Part shown: positions 32,939-41,460 of the stretch, one piece after another
Layout of the letters: every line of letters begins with the position of its first letter
Position numbering within the stretch: position 1 is the stretch's first letter
DNA from: G963674665 sp964609625
GTDB lineage: Bacteria; Desulfobacterota; Desulfovibrionia; Desulfovibrionales; Desulfovibrionaceae
Reading direction: 5' to 3'
NCBI GenBank assembly: GCA_964609625.1
Contig: CAZSRS010000034.1
Location: forward strand, 1 to 47,465
DNA: 47,465 nucleotides
Notes under the pieces: generated by a model
Told to the model about the DNA's origin: nothing
The model's database searches: none
Seen by the model: the letters and a program-made list of their open reading frames with translations, nothing else
Program-made: the position numbers and the translations under genes

Positions 32939-34519
32939 ATGCGCGTCTGGAGACTGCTGGACACCCCGCCCATGTCCGCCGCGGAGAACATGGCCCTGGA
33001 CGAGACCCTGGTGGAACTCAAGGGCCGAGGACTGAGCCCCGATACCATCCGTTTCCTCCAGTTCTCGCCCAGGTCCGTGCTCCTGGGGTATCACCAGGCC
33101 TTGGACGAGGAGATACGGCAAGGATACTGCGAGGACGCGGGCATCGAGATCAACCGCCGCGTCACCGGCGGCGGGGCCGTGTTCTTCGACGAGAACCAGC
33201 TCGGCTGGGAGGTCATCTGCGACAAGGCCTTTTTCAACCTGACCCTGCCCACCCAGAGCCTTTTCCGTACCCTCTGCCGGCCCGTGGTCACGGCCCTGGA
33301 CCGGCTGGGCATTCCCAACGCTCAATTCAGGCCGCGCAACGACATCGAGATCAACGGTCGCAAGATATCCGGCACCGGCGGCACCGAGTCGGGCGAGGCC
33401 TTCCTGTTCCAGGGCACCATGCTCGTGGATTTCGATGTGGACACCATGCTCCGCGCCCTGCGCATCCCTGTGGAAAAGCTCAAGGCCAAGGAGATCGACT
33501 CGGTCAAGCAGCGCGTCACCTGTCTGGCCTGGGAATTGGGGCGCACTCCGGACCTGGCCGAAATCAAGACCGCGGTGCGAGCCGGTTTCGAGGAGCACCT
33601 GCGCATCCGGCTCGAACCCGGCGGCCTGACCCCCGCAGAACAAGAACTGTTCGCGGCCAAACGCGAGGTCTTTCACAGCCCGGCCTGGATCGACCGGGTC
33701 AAGCCACGCTCCGGTCGGGAGGTGGTGCACGCCTCCTACAAGACCGAGGTCGGCATGGTACGGGTGACCATGGCCGTGGACCTGCCGCGCAACCGGCTGC
33801 GCGAGGTGTTCCTCACCGGCGATTTCCTGTCCTTTCCTCCGCGCGCCCTGTACGATCTGGAGGCGGCCCTGCGCGGGCAACCGTTGGAATCCGCCGGCAT
33901 CGCCGACATCGTGCGGGGATTTTTCAGCAGCGGCCGCATGCGCATCCCAGGCATGGGCGCGGAAGACTTCCTCATCCCCTTGCGCCAGGCCCTGGAAAAG
34001 GTGGCCATCACCAGCTTCGGCCTGCCCCTGGAGCATTGCGACCGCATCAGCGTGACCAACGGCAGTTTCGCGGAGGTCCTGGCACGTAGGCCCTCGGTGC
34101 TGCTGCTGCCCTATTGCGCCAAGCTCACGGGGTGCGCGCTGCGTTACGCCAAGGGCTGTCGCCGCTGCCACGAGGACGGCTGTACCATCGGCCCGGCCTG
34201 GGACCTGGGACTGGAGCGCCGCATGCGCGTGGCCTCGGTATGTAGCTTCGAGGACCTCTGGTCCGAGTTGACCAGGATGAAGAATCGCGGCGAAACCGCC
34301 TTTGTGGGCTGCTGCTGCCAGCCCTTTTTCGCCAAACACGTGGACGACTTCCAGCGAGCCGGCGTACCGGGCATCCTGGTGGATATCGACAACACCACCT
34401 GCTACGATCTGGACCAGGCTCGCGAGGCCTATGACGGTACTTTCGAGAGTCAGACCAGCCTGGACCTGGAACTACTGCGCAACATCTTGAACGCCGGCGC
34501 GACTGTCACGCGGGCCTAG
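32939..34519 (+). CDS. Lipoate-protein ligase, sLpl(AB)-like, fused to a C-terminal DUF116 domain
   Basis: The protein is 526 residues, starting at ATG 32939, two bases after the upstream stop (GAGTGAGTATG). Residues 1-230 are the LplA-type ligase: RRVTGGGAVF at 73-82 is the lipoyl-AMP binding motif, and NDIEINGRKISG contains the catalytic lysine (Lys142). Residues about 245-355 resemble the LplB-type C-terminal domain (VHASYKTEVGMVRVTMAVD, FLTGDFLSFPPRAL), giving the AB arrangement of the sHdr-associated ligase. Residues about 385-495 match DUF116, a cysteine-rich domain (cysteines 393, 399, 407, 410, 415, 458-460 and 488). It should attach octanoate or lipoate to Lys68 of the nearby carrier. 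The role of the DUF116 part is unknown; a metal or iron-sulfur site is likely. Confidence 0.87.
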   Translation: MRVWRLLDTPPMSAAENMALDETLVELKGRGLSPDTIRFLQFSPRSVLLGYHQALDEEIRQGYCEDAGIEINRRVTGGGAVFFDENQLGWEVICDKAFFNLTLPTQSLFRTLCRPVVTALDRLGIPNAQFRPRNDIEINGRKISGTGGTESGEAFLFQGTMLVDFDVDTMLRALRIPVEKLKAKEIDSVKQRVTCLAWELGRTPDLAEIKTAVRAGFEEHLRIRLEPGGLTPAEQELFAAKREVFHSPAWIDRVKPRSGREVVHASYKTEVGMVRVTMAVDLPRNRLREVFLTGDFLSFPPRALYDLEAALRGQPLESAGIADIVRGFFSSGRMRIPGMGAEDFLIPLRQALEKVAITSFGLPLEHCDRISVTNGSFAEVLARRPSVLLLPYCAKLTGCALRYAKGCRRCHEDGCTIGPAWDLGLERRMRVASVCSFEDLWSELTRMKNRGETAFVGCCCQPFFAKHVDDFQRAGVPGILVDIDNTTCYDLDQAREAYDGTFESQTSLDLELLRNILNAGATVTRA

Positions 34520-34529
34520 GAGAACAACC

Positions 34530-35789
34530 ATGCACAACCATCTGCTCTGCGGCAAGGATATCGTGGAACTCGACCTGCCGGATCACGCCGTGAACATCGA
34601 GATGGAGCCCATTCCGGCCCTGCCCGATCCGGTCCAGACCATCGCCGAGGCCCTGGCCGCTCCCATCGGGAGCAAGCCCCTCGCCGAAATCGCCAAGGGG
34701 CGCAAGGACGCCTGTATCGTCATCTCGGACATCACCCGCCCCGTACCCAATGAGATCGTCCTGACCCCCATGCTGCGCATTCTGGAGGAGGCCGGCATTC
34801 CCAGGGAGAAGATCACCATCCTCATCTCCACGGGCATGCACAGGCCCAACCTGGGCGAGGAACTCAAGTCCATGATCGGACAGCGGATCATGGACAACTA
34901 CCGCGTGGTCAACCACTACTGCCAGAAGGCCGGGTCCTATCGCGAAATCGCGCGCATCGACGGCGCGCCCATCGAAATCTGCAACGAGTACCTCGACGCG
35001 GACCTGAAGATCCTCACCGGGCTCATCGAGCCGCACTTCTACGCCGGCTTTTCCGGCAGCCGGAAGTCCGTTCTCCCCGGCATCTCCAGCTTCGAGACCA
35101 TGAAATTCATGCACTCCTACAGGGTCATCGACCAGCTCAAGGGCGTGAACTGTCAGCTGGAGAAAAACATCTTCCACGACTACGCCATGCGGGTCACGGA
35201 ACTGGCCGGCGTGGACTTCATCCTCAATGTGGTCATCAACCGTCAGCGCAAGGTGGCCGGCGTCTTTGCCGGGCACTACGATCTCGCGCACCGCAAGGGC
35301 TGCGAGCTGGTGGCCAGGCACTCGCTGATCTGGCTGGACAAGCCCGTGGACCTCGTGATCACTTCGGCCGGCGGCTACCCGCTGGACTCCACCTTCTACC
35401 AGGTGAGCAAGGCCCTGACCTGCGCCAAGGACGTGCTGCGTCCGGGTGGCACCGTGGTGGTGACCTGCGGCTGCCACGAGGGGCTGGGGAGCAAGGAGTT
35501 CTGCAAAATCATGTGCACCATGCCCACCCCGGAGGAGTTCGACAGCCACTTCTGCAAGCCCGAGAACTTCGTCATCGACCAGTGGTGCGCTCAGAACATC
35601 TACCAGGCCCTGGCCCACGCCGGGAGCGTGTACGTGCATTCTCCGGGCCTCACGGCCGAGGAAATCTCGGCCTTCGGTGCGGTGAAGATCGACGACGTCC
35701 AGGCCACGGTGGACGCCCTGTTGCCCACCCATCCCCGGCTGGCCGTGTTTCCCGAGGGTCCCTACGCCGTGGGCAAGGTCCGCGCCTAG
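34530..35789 (+). CDS. larA: LarA-type nickel-pincer racemase (lactate racemase family, DUF2088)
   Basis: The protein is 419 residues, starting at ATG 34530 with AGGAG. LarA uses a nickel-pincer cofactor covalently bound to lysine to interconvert 2-hydroxy-acid enantiomers. The marks are present with nearly exact spacing: His104 in TGMHRPN (catalytic base), His169 in EPHFYAGFSGSRK, Lys179 in the same stretch (cofactor lysine), and His195 in FMHS. In the Lactobacillus enzyme the corresponding spacing is 66, 10 and 16 residues; here it is 65, 10 and 16. The ISDITRP segment is also typical. With a D-specific dehydrogenase in the operon it could make L-lactate usable. The cofactor genes larB, larC and larE are not in the window, and other LarA homologues act on other hydroxy acids, so the substrate is inferred. 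Confidence 0.85.
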   Translation: MHNHLLCGKDIVELDLPDHAVNIEMEPIPALPDPVQTIAEALAAPIGSKPLAEIAKGRKDACIVISDITRPVPNEIVLTPMLRILEEAGIPREKITILISTGMHRPNLGEELKSMIGQRIMDNYRVVNHYCQKAGSYREIARIDGAPIEICNEYLDADLKILTGLIEPHFYAGFSGSRKSVLPGISSFETMKFMHSYRVIDQLKGVNCQLEKNIFHDYAMRVTELAGVDFILNVVINRQRKVAGVFAGHYDLAHRKGCELVARHSLIWLDKPVDLVITSAGGYPLDSTFYQVSKALTCAKDVLRPGGTVVVTCGCHEGLGSKEFCKIMCTMPTPEEFDSHFCKPENFVIDQWCAQNIYQALAHAGSVYVHSPGLTAEEISAFGAVKIDDVQATVDALLPTHPRLAVFPEGPYAVGKVRA

Positions 35790-35806
35790 GCGGGCAGGGA
35801 GAGGAC

Positions 35807-36877
35807 ATGCGCACCATCCATTGCGATGTGCTGGTGATCGGCCTCGGGCCTGCCGGCTCTTCCGCCGCCAGGGCGGCCGCTGCCGCCGGGGCCGAGGTCC
35901 TGGCCGTGGACCGCCGCGCGGTGGTGGGGGTGCCGGTGCAGTGTGCGGAATACATCCCCGCCCCCTTGGTGGGTACCCTTGGCCTGGGCGGGGACTACGT
36001 GGTCCAGGGCGTCGCGGGCATGCGCACCATCCTGCCCGACGGCACGCAGCGCTTGACCAAGACCCCCGGCTACATCATCCGCCGTGACAGGTTCGATCAG
36101 AAACTGGCCAAGGCCGCTCGGGACGCCGGCGCCACCCTGCTGCTCTCCACCAGCGCCAGGGAAATGGCCGACGACGGCGCCGTGCTCCTGCAGGACAAGG
36201 ACGGCGCGAAGACGCGGGTCGAGACCGGAATCGTCGTGGGTGCGGACGGTCCACGCTCCGTTGTCGGCAAATGGGTGGGGGCGCAAAACCGCAACCTGTT
36301 GCCCGGAGTCCAGGCCACCATGCGCCTGGCAGAGCCCCTGGAGTACACCGAGGTCTACCTCGACCCCTGCTTCCACGCGGGGTACGGCTGGTGCTTTCCC
36401 AAGGGCGAGCTGGCCAACGTGGGCCTGGGCATCCGACGCGACAAGGCGCTAACCTCCAGTCCAAACGAGCTGCTGGAGGCCTTCCTGGAACGCCTGCGCC
36501 GCGCCGATCGGATACAGGGCGAGCCCGTGGCCCACACCGCGGGCTGGATCCCGGCCGAGCCGGTACGACGTGCGGTGTACGGCAACGTGCTCCTGGCCGG
36601 AGACGCCGCCGGTCACACCCACCCCATCACCGGAGCGGGCATCTTCACGGCCGTGACCTGCGGCGAAATGGCCGGCCGCTGGGCAGCCAGGGCCACGGCT
36701 GCCAAGGATCCCGCGCTCCTGGCCGGATACGAGGAAGAGTGGCGCGACTTGCTGGCCGACACCCTGGACCATGCGGCCCAACGCCGCACGCTCATGGAAG
36801 CCCGCTGGGGGGACTTCGACACCATCATCGCCTCCTGCTGGGTGGCCTTCAGGGAATACCATGCCCCGGCCTCCTGA
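35807..36877 (+). CDS. lipT: Geranylgeranyl reductase-family flavoprotein, LipT-like
   Basis: The protein is 356 residues. The start is ATG 35807 with GGGAGAGG upstream; the frame opens earlier inside larA but without coding sense. The N terminus is a Rossmann dinucleotide site (CDVLVIGLGPAGSSAARAA), followed by a GADGPRS motif near residue 147 and the FAD ribityl-binding segment LLAGDAAGHTHPITGAGIFT. This is the architecture of the geranylgeranyl reductase/PHBH-type flavoproteins, among which LipT is found in gene clusters for the LipS1/LipS2 lipoate pathway. Here it sits directly before two radical SAM genes and after a lipoate ligase, so LipT is the best call; it may supply electrons to the radical SAM proteins. 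A true isoprenoid reductase is less likely because no lipid genes are nearby. Confidence 0.8.
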   Translation: MRTIHCDVLVIGLGPAGSSAARAAAAAGAEVLAVDRRAVVGVPVQCAEYIPAPLVGTLGLGGDYVVQGVAGMRTILPDGTQRLTKTPGYIIRRDRFDQKLAKAARDAGATLLLSTSAREMADDGAVLLQDKDGAKTRVETGIVVGADGPRSVVGKWVGAQNRNLLPGVQATMRLAEPLEYTEVYLDPCFHAGYGWCFPKGELANVGLGIRRDKALTSSPNELLEAFLERLRRADRIQGEPVAHTAGWIPAEPVRRAVYGNVLLAGDAAGHTHPITGAGIFTAVTCGEMAGRWAARATAAKDPALLAGYEEEWRDLLADTLDHAAQRRTLMEARWGDFDTIIASCWVAFREYHAPAS

Positions 36878-37808
36878 ACTCCTGGCCCAGGCAGGTGAGC
36901 TTACCCGACGCCTCCATGGTCGGGAGATCACCTTCTACCTGCCGGGCATGTTCAACCTGGACGGCCGCCGCGGCCGCTATCCCGCCGTATCCATCACCAA
37001 CGGATGCGCCCTGCACTGCGAGCACTGCCAGGGGCGTATCCTCGCGGGCATGCTGCCCGCGCACACACCCGCGAGCCTCTTGGACACCTGCCTGCGCCTT
37101 GACGCACGGGGCCAGCACGGAGTGCTGCTCTCGGGCGGTTGCGACGAGGCCGGACGTCTGCCCTGGCAAGAGTTTCTGCCCGTGATCCGCGAGATCAAGG
37201 AGCGCACCCGCCTCCATGTCTCGGTCCACTGCGGCCTGGTGGACCGGACAACGGCCGGTGAACTCAAGGACGCCGGCGTGGACCAGGCGCTCATCGACGT
37301 GGTGGGCGACGACGACACCTACCAACGCGTCTGCCACGTGCCCTTCGGTGTGGAGCGCATCGAACGTTCCCTGGAGGCCCTGGCCTTGGCCGGACTGCCG
37401 GCGGTGCCGCACGTGGTCTGCGGCCTGGACCACGGTCGCATCAATGGCGAGTTCGAGGCCGTGCGGATGATCGCCTCCTATCCGGCCGAACAGCTGGTCT
37501 TCGTATCGCTCATGACCCTTCCGGGCACGCCCATGCGCGACGTGTCACCGCCGGACGCCGAGGCCGTGGCCGAGATCATCGCTTGGGCGCGGCTGGCCAT
37601 GCCCAGGCTGCGCATGAGCCTGGGGTGCGCCCGTCGCCGGGGCGATACCCTGCTGGAACTCCTGGCCATGGAGGCCGGCGTCAACCGCCTGGCTCTGCCC
37701 TCGGACGAGGCCGTGGCCCATGCCCGTGGTCTCGGCCTGATGGTGCGGTATCAGAGCACCTGCTGCTCCGTGTCCTGGGATCTGGCGAAAGAGGGCTGGG
37801 AACTCTGA
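36861..37808 (+). CDS. Radical SAM protein, LipS1/LipS2-like lipoyl synthase component (first)
   Basis: The protein is 315 residues, starting at ATG 36861 and overlapping the LipT-like gene by 17 bases. The radical SAM motif is CALHCEHC, with cysteines 49, 53 and 56 in the standard CX3CX2C arrangement. Later cysteines, in particular a CC pair in YQSTCCSVSW near the C terminus and one in LGCARRRGD, could bind an auxiliary cluster, as lipoyl synthases need one as the sulfur donor. LipS1 and LipS2 are paired radical SAM proteins that together insert two sulfurs into octanoyl-lysine; pairing with another radical SAM gene, LipT-like and lipoate-ligase genes makes this assignment likely. I cannot say from sequence which of the two it is. 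It is not a LipA-type enzyme, because the LipA C-terminal RSSS motif is absent. Confidence 0.78.
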   Translation: MPRPPELLAQAGELTRRLHGREITFYLPGMFNLDGRRGRYPAVSITNGCALHCEHCQGRILAGMLPAHTPASLLDTCLRLDARGQHGVLLSGGCDEAGRLPWQEFLPVIREIKERTRLHVSVHCGLVDRTTAGELKDAGVDQALIDVVGDDDTYQRVCHVPFGVERIERSLEALALAGLPAVPHVVCGLDHGRINGEFEAVRMIASYPAEQLVFVSLMTLPGTPMRDVSPPDAEAVAEIIAWARLAMPRLRMSLGCARRRGDTLLELLAMEAGVNRLALPSDEAVAHARGLGLMVRYQSTCCSVSWDLAKEGWEL

Positions 37809-37897
37809 ACCATGAAGTATCGTACCGTCCGGCATCGACATACGGGACGAGGGGCGATGACCCGATCACAAGCCGCTATCATACTGGAGTTGCAAGC

Positions 37898-38992
37898 ATG
37901 AACACCGAATGCCCGCAGGAAAGCCCCCAATACCTTCGCATGAGCCTGGCCGCCGCCATGACCCTCGGGTTCCAGCCCGGCCTGTTCTACCGAGACGCCC
38001 GCCTCTACTGCGTGAACCTGCTGCTCACCTACGCCTCGGGCTGCGCCGCACGCTGCTCCTACTGCGGCCTGTCCCGCGAGCGTAGCGCGTCCAACGGTAA
38101 GAAGAGCTTCATCAGGGTCACCTGGCCCACCTACCCCCTGGACGAGATCATCGCCGCCATGGCCACCCGCCTGGACAAGGTCAAGCGGGTGTGCATCTCC
38201 CAGCTCACGAACACGCGCAGTATCAGGGACTCCATCACCGTGTGCCGCCGCGTGCGGGAAAACTACGACATCCCGGTGTCCATGCTCATCTCGCCCACCG
38301 TGACCTGCCGCAGCGATCTCGAGGCCTTCAGGGCCGCGGGCGCGGACAAGATCGGCGTGGCCCTGGACCTCGCCACACCACAACTCTTCGACCGCCACCG
38401 GGGAGCTGGCGTGCACGGACCGCACTCCTGGGACACCTACATGGAGCGCTTGGCCCAGGCAGTGGAGATCTTCGGCCCCCGCAACGCCGGCGCGCACTTC
38501 GTGGTCGGCCTGGGCGAGACGGAACAGGAGATGTGCAGGGCCATCCAGACGGTCCAGGACATGGGCGGTTGGACCCACCTCTTTTCCTTTTTTCCAGAAG
38601 CCGGATCCGCCCTGGAGAACCACCCCCAGCCGGCCATGGAGCACTACCGCCGCATCCAGCTCGCGCGCTTCTTCATCGACAACCGTCAGAGCAGAGAAGA
38701 TGCCTTTTCCTACGACGCGATGGGCAGGATTCTGGACTTCGGCGTGACACAGACGTTGTTCGACAACGTCGTGGACAGCGGCGAGCCGTTCCGTACCAGC
38801 GGCTGCCCCGGTTATGACGGACAGGTGGCCTGCAACCGCCCCTACGCCAATTCGCGACCCGGCCCGGATATCCGCAACTTCCCATTTCCGCCGGAACCCG
38901 GCGACGTGGCTCGCATCCGCTGGCAGATGCACCTTCCCGGCGGCGTCGAGGAGCCTGAAGACGTCTTCGAAGCCTTCTCGAGCCCGGCATAG
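37898..38992 (+). CDS. Radical SAM protein, LipS1/LipS2-like lipoyl synthase component (second)
   Basis: The protein is 364 residues, starting at ATG 37898 with GGAG about nine bases upstream; an earlier in-frame opening overlaps the previous gene. The motif CAARCSYC gives cysteines 49, 53 and 56 (CX3CX2C). A BioB-like TIM-barrel is suggested by VCISQLTNTRSIRDS, GADKIGVALDLATPQLFDRH and HFVVGLGETEQEM, which match glycine- and charge-bearing strand ends of the biotin/lipoyl synthase group. Near the C terminus, SGCPGYDGQVACNRPY has two cysteines that may hold a second cluster. It is probably the partner of the preceding radical SAM protein in lipoyl assembly on the carrier. It follows after 89 bases with no obvious promoter, and is the last biosynthetic gene before the chemoreceptor. 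Confidence 0.78.
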   Translation: MNTECPQESPQYLRMSLAAAMTLGFQPGLFYRDARLYCVNLLLTYASGCAARCSYCGLSRERSASNGKKSFIRVTWPTYPLDEIIAAMATRLDKVKRVCISQLTNTRSIRDSITVCRRVRENYDIPVSMLISPTVTCRSDLEAFRAAGADKIGVALDLATPQLFDRHRGAGVHGPHSWDTYMERLAQAVEIFGPRNAGAHFVVGLGETEQEMCRAIQTVQDMGGWTHLFSFFPEAGSALENHPQPAMEHYRRIQLARFFIDNRQSREDAFSYDAMGRILDFGVTQTLFDNVVDSGEPFRTSGCPGYDGQVACNRPYANSRPGPDIRNFPFPPEPGDVARIRWQMHLPGGVEEPEDVFEAFSSPA

Positions 38993-39030
38993 GCCTTTCA
39001 CGCCGCCACGCGGCACAAGGAGCCACACCA

Positions 39031-41430
39031 GTGCACATCAGTTTTCCGGCCAAGATCTACACCCTCGCGCTGGGCATCCTCCTGCTCTGCGTGCTCAGCC
39101 TCACCCTGCTCAACACCCTGGTGACCCGCCGCTCCCTGCAAGCGCTCGGCCGGGACACCGTGCTCACCGCCGCGGACTCGCTGCACAACACCCTGGCCCT
39201 GCAGCATGACCTGCTCAGGGGCAGAACAACTACCGATGTGGCCCTGCTGGAAAAAAAAATCAATGATCTCGGGTCGATCATGGTGGACAGCATGGAAGAG
39301 GTGTCCTGGCAGGTACACGACGCCTCGGGCAAATCCATGAACACGCTCACGGCTCCGGCGGTACTCGCCGGCTCCCTGGAGCTGTCCGACGACTGGGTGG
39401 TGGACTTCGTGGGGAAACTCACCGGCGGCGCGACCTCGGTGTACCAGATTCTCGACAACGGACTCCTGCGTCTGGCCACCACGGTCGGCACGGCCAACGG
39501 CGGCAGGGACAGGGGGCTGCTCCTGCCCAGGACGTCCCCACAGGGGAGCGCCATCGCTACCAAAAAAGCGGAGGTCTTCTTCGATACCACCGACGGCGGC
39601 ATGGCCCTGACAGCGGCCATGGTCGCGAACACTTCCGGAGGACAGCCGGCGGTGGTCCTCACCGCCAGCCAGGACGTGCTCACCGAGGGCCTGCGCCGCG
39701 CAGTGCAGGACGTGCGCGCCGCGGGCAAGGGTTGGGCCTTTCTGGCCGACCAGACCGGAACAATCCTGGTGCATACCGACACCGGCCTGGAGGGGCGAAG
39801 CCTCACAGACCTGGGGCTCGCCCAGGACTCCCTCGGTCAGGGCCAGGGAGCGTTGTCCTTCGAGCATGCCGGCGTCCGATACCTGGCAGCCATGCGCTCC
39901 TTCGAGCCCTGGAACGTCATCGTGGGCGTGGCCATCGGTACTGACGAACTCCTGGCAGAGACCAGCCGTGAGGCCCTGACCTACGCCGGCGGCGCCTCGC
40001 TGGCTCTGCTGCTCCTGGCCCTGCCGCTCATCACGCTGTTCATCCGGGGCTTGTGCCGCCCCTTGACGTTGCTCGAGGGCTACACCCGACGGGTGGCTGG
40101 CGGCGACTTCGCGGCCACGGTGCAATACCCCGTGCAGGACGTCATCGGCCGCACCATCGGCGCGGTGTCCAGCATGGTCACGCAGCTCAAGGAACGCCTG
40201 GGGTACACCCAGGGCATTCTCGACGGCATGGTCGTGCCCGCCCTGGTGGTGGATAGCGGGCACCTGGTACGCTTCGTCACGCCCCCTTTCCTCGCCCTGC
40301 TGGAACGGGGCGGAGCGCCCGAAACGTACCACGGCCGCCCCCTGTCCGAAGTCCTGGGGCTGAAACTTCCCGAGGAGTGGCTGCGCGCCGACCAGACCTG
40401 CGGGCAGGATATGCTGCTGCACACTCCCACGGGGCAAGAACGGCGGGTGCTCGCCTCTTTCTCCAGGCTCCGGGACATGGACGGCCGCGACATGGGTGCC
40501 TTCTGCCTGTTCCAGGACATCACCGACCTGCGCTCCCAACAGGAGCGCATCGAGGCCCAGAATCTCAGGCTCCTGGATGTGGCCGGCGATATCGCCAGGG
40601 CCGCGTCCTGCATCGAGGAGGCCACCGGCCGCATCGGCCTCAGGGTGGGCGAAGTACGCCAGGGCGCGGTGTCCCAAAGCACCCGCCTGGACGAGACCGC
40701 CTCGGCTGTTCAGGAAATGTGCGCCTCGGCCCTGGAGGTAGCCGGTAACGCCGAATCCGCGGCCCGACACTCGGAGTCGGCCAAGCACCGCGCCGAGGAC
40801 GGCTCCCGGGTGGTCACCCAGGCCCTGGAAGGCATCGAATCGGTGCGCGACGAGACAGAGTCCCTGCGCCAGGGAGTCGACGAACTGGGCGAAAACGCCA
40901 AGTCCATCAACCAGATCCTGGGGGTCATCCGCGACATCGCGGATCAGACCAACCTGTTGGCCCTGAACGCCGCCATCGAGGCTGCCCGCGCCGGAGACGC
41001 GGGGCGCGGGTTCGCGGTGGTGGCCGACGAGGTACGCAAGCTGGCCGAAAAGACCATGGCCGCCACTCACGATGTCGGCGCCAAGATGGGTACCATCCAG
41101 CAGGGAGTTGAGCGCACCGTGGCCGGCGCGCGCAAGGCCGCGGAACTTGTGGCCCGCACCACGGAGTTGGCGGCCGGTTCCGGGCAGGCGCTCGTGGAGA
41201 TCGTGGAGCGCATCACCCAGAACGCGCTCCAGGTCGAGGGCATCGCCACGGCCTCGGAGCAGCAGTCTCGCGCCACCGAGGAGATCAGTCGGACCATGGG
41301 CGAGGTCAACGACATCGCCCTGCGCAACAGCCAAAGCATGGAGGACGTAACCCAGGCCGTGTCGTCCCTGGAGGCCATGGTCGAGGAACTCAAAGCCCTG
41401 GTGGCGGCCCTGCGCTCGGTGCGCGATTGA
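39031..41430 (+). CDS. Methyl-accepting chemotaxis protein with Cache sensor and PAS domain
   Basis: The protein is 799 residues with a GTG start at 39031, nine bases after AAGGAG. It has an N-terminal membrane helix (about residues 9-31), a large periplasmic domain to about residue 315 with Cache-type features (GWAFLADQTGTILVHTDTGL), a second membrane helix (about 318-338), a HAMP domain (LCRPLTLLEGYTRRVAGGDF), a PAS domain at about 400-515, and a signalling domain from about 560. The signalling tip contains the CheA/CheW contact hairpin NLLALNAAIEAARAGDAGRG. It is co-directional with and 38 bases after the lipoyl-assembly genes, so the receptor may direct movement toward the same organic acid the operon oxidises. 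That link is inferred from position. Confidence 0.9.
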   Translation: MHISFPAKIYTLALGILLLCVLSLTLLNTLVTRRSLQALGRDTVLTAADSLHNTLALQHDLLRGRTTTDVALLEKKINDLGSIMVDSMEEVSWQVHDASGKSMNTLTAPAVLAGSLELSDDWVVDFVGKLTGGATSVYQILDNGLLRLATTVGTANGGRDRGLLLPRTSPQGSAIATKKAEVFFDTTDGGMALTAAMVANTSGGQPAVVLTASQDVLTEGLRRAVQDVRAAGKGWAFLADQTGTILVHTDTGLEGRSLTDLGLAQDSLGQGQGALSFEHAGVRYLAAMRSFEPWNVIVGVAIGTDELLAETSREALTYAGGASLALLLLALPLITLFIRGLCRPLTLLEGYTRRVAGGDFAATVQYPVQDVIGRTIGAVSSMVTQLKERLGYTQGILDGMVVPALVVDSGHLVRFVTPPFLALLERGGAPETYHGRPLSEVLGLKLPEEWLRADQTCGQDMLLHTPTGQERRVLASFSRLRDMDGRDMGAFCLFQDITDLRSQQERIEAQNLRLLDVAGDIARAASCIEEATGRIGLRVGEVRQGAVSQSTRLDETASAVQEMCASALEVAGNAESAARHSESAKHRAEDGSRVVTQALEGIESVRDETESLRQGVDELGENAKSINQILGVIRDIADQTNLLALNAAIEAARAGDAGRGFAVVADEVRKLAEKTMAATHDVGAKMGTIQQGVERTVAGARKAAELVARTTELAAGSGQALVEIVERITQNALQVEGIATASEQQSRATEEISRTMGEVNDIALRNSQSMEDVTQAVSSLEAMVEELKALVAALRSVRD

Positions 41431-41435
41431 CCGCC

Positions 41436-41451
41436 CGCGGCCTGTGCCGCG
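41436..41451. terminator. Hairpin between convergent genes
   Basis: CGCGGC (41436-41441), loop CTGT, GCCGCG (41446-41451) is a perfect six-base-pair stem in the 30-base gap between the chemoreceptor and a convergent kinase gene. There is no uridine run on either side, so it is only a possible bidirectional stop. Confidence 0.3.
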
Positions 41452-41460
41452 CGTTCCTGG

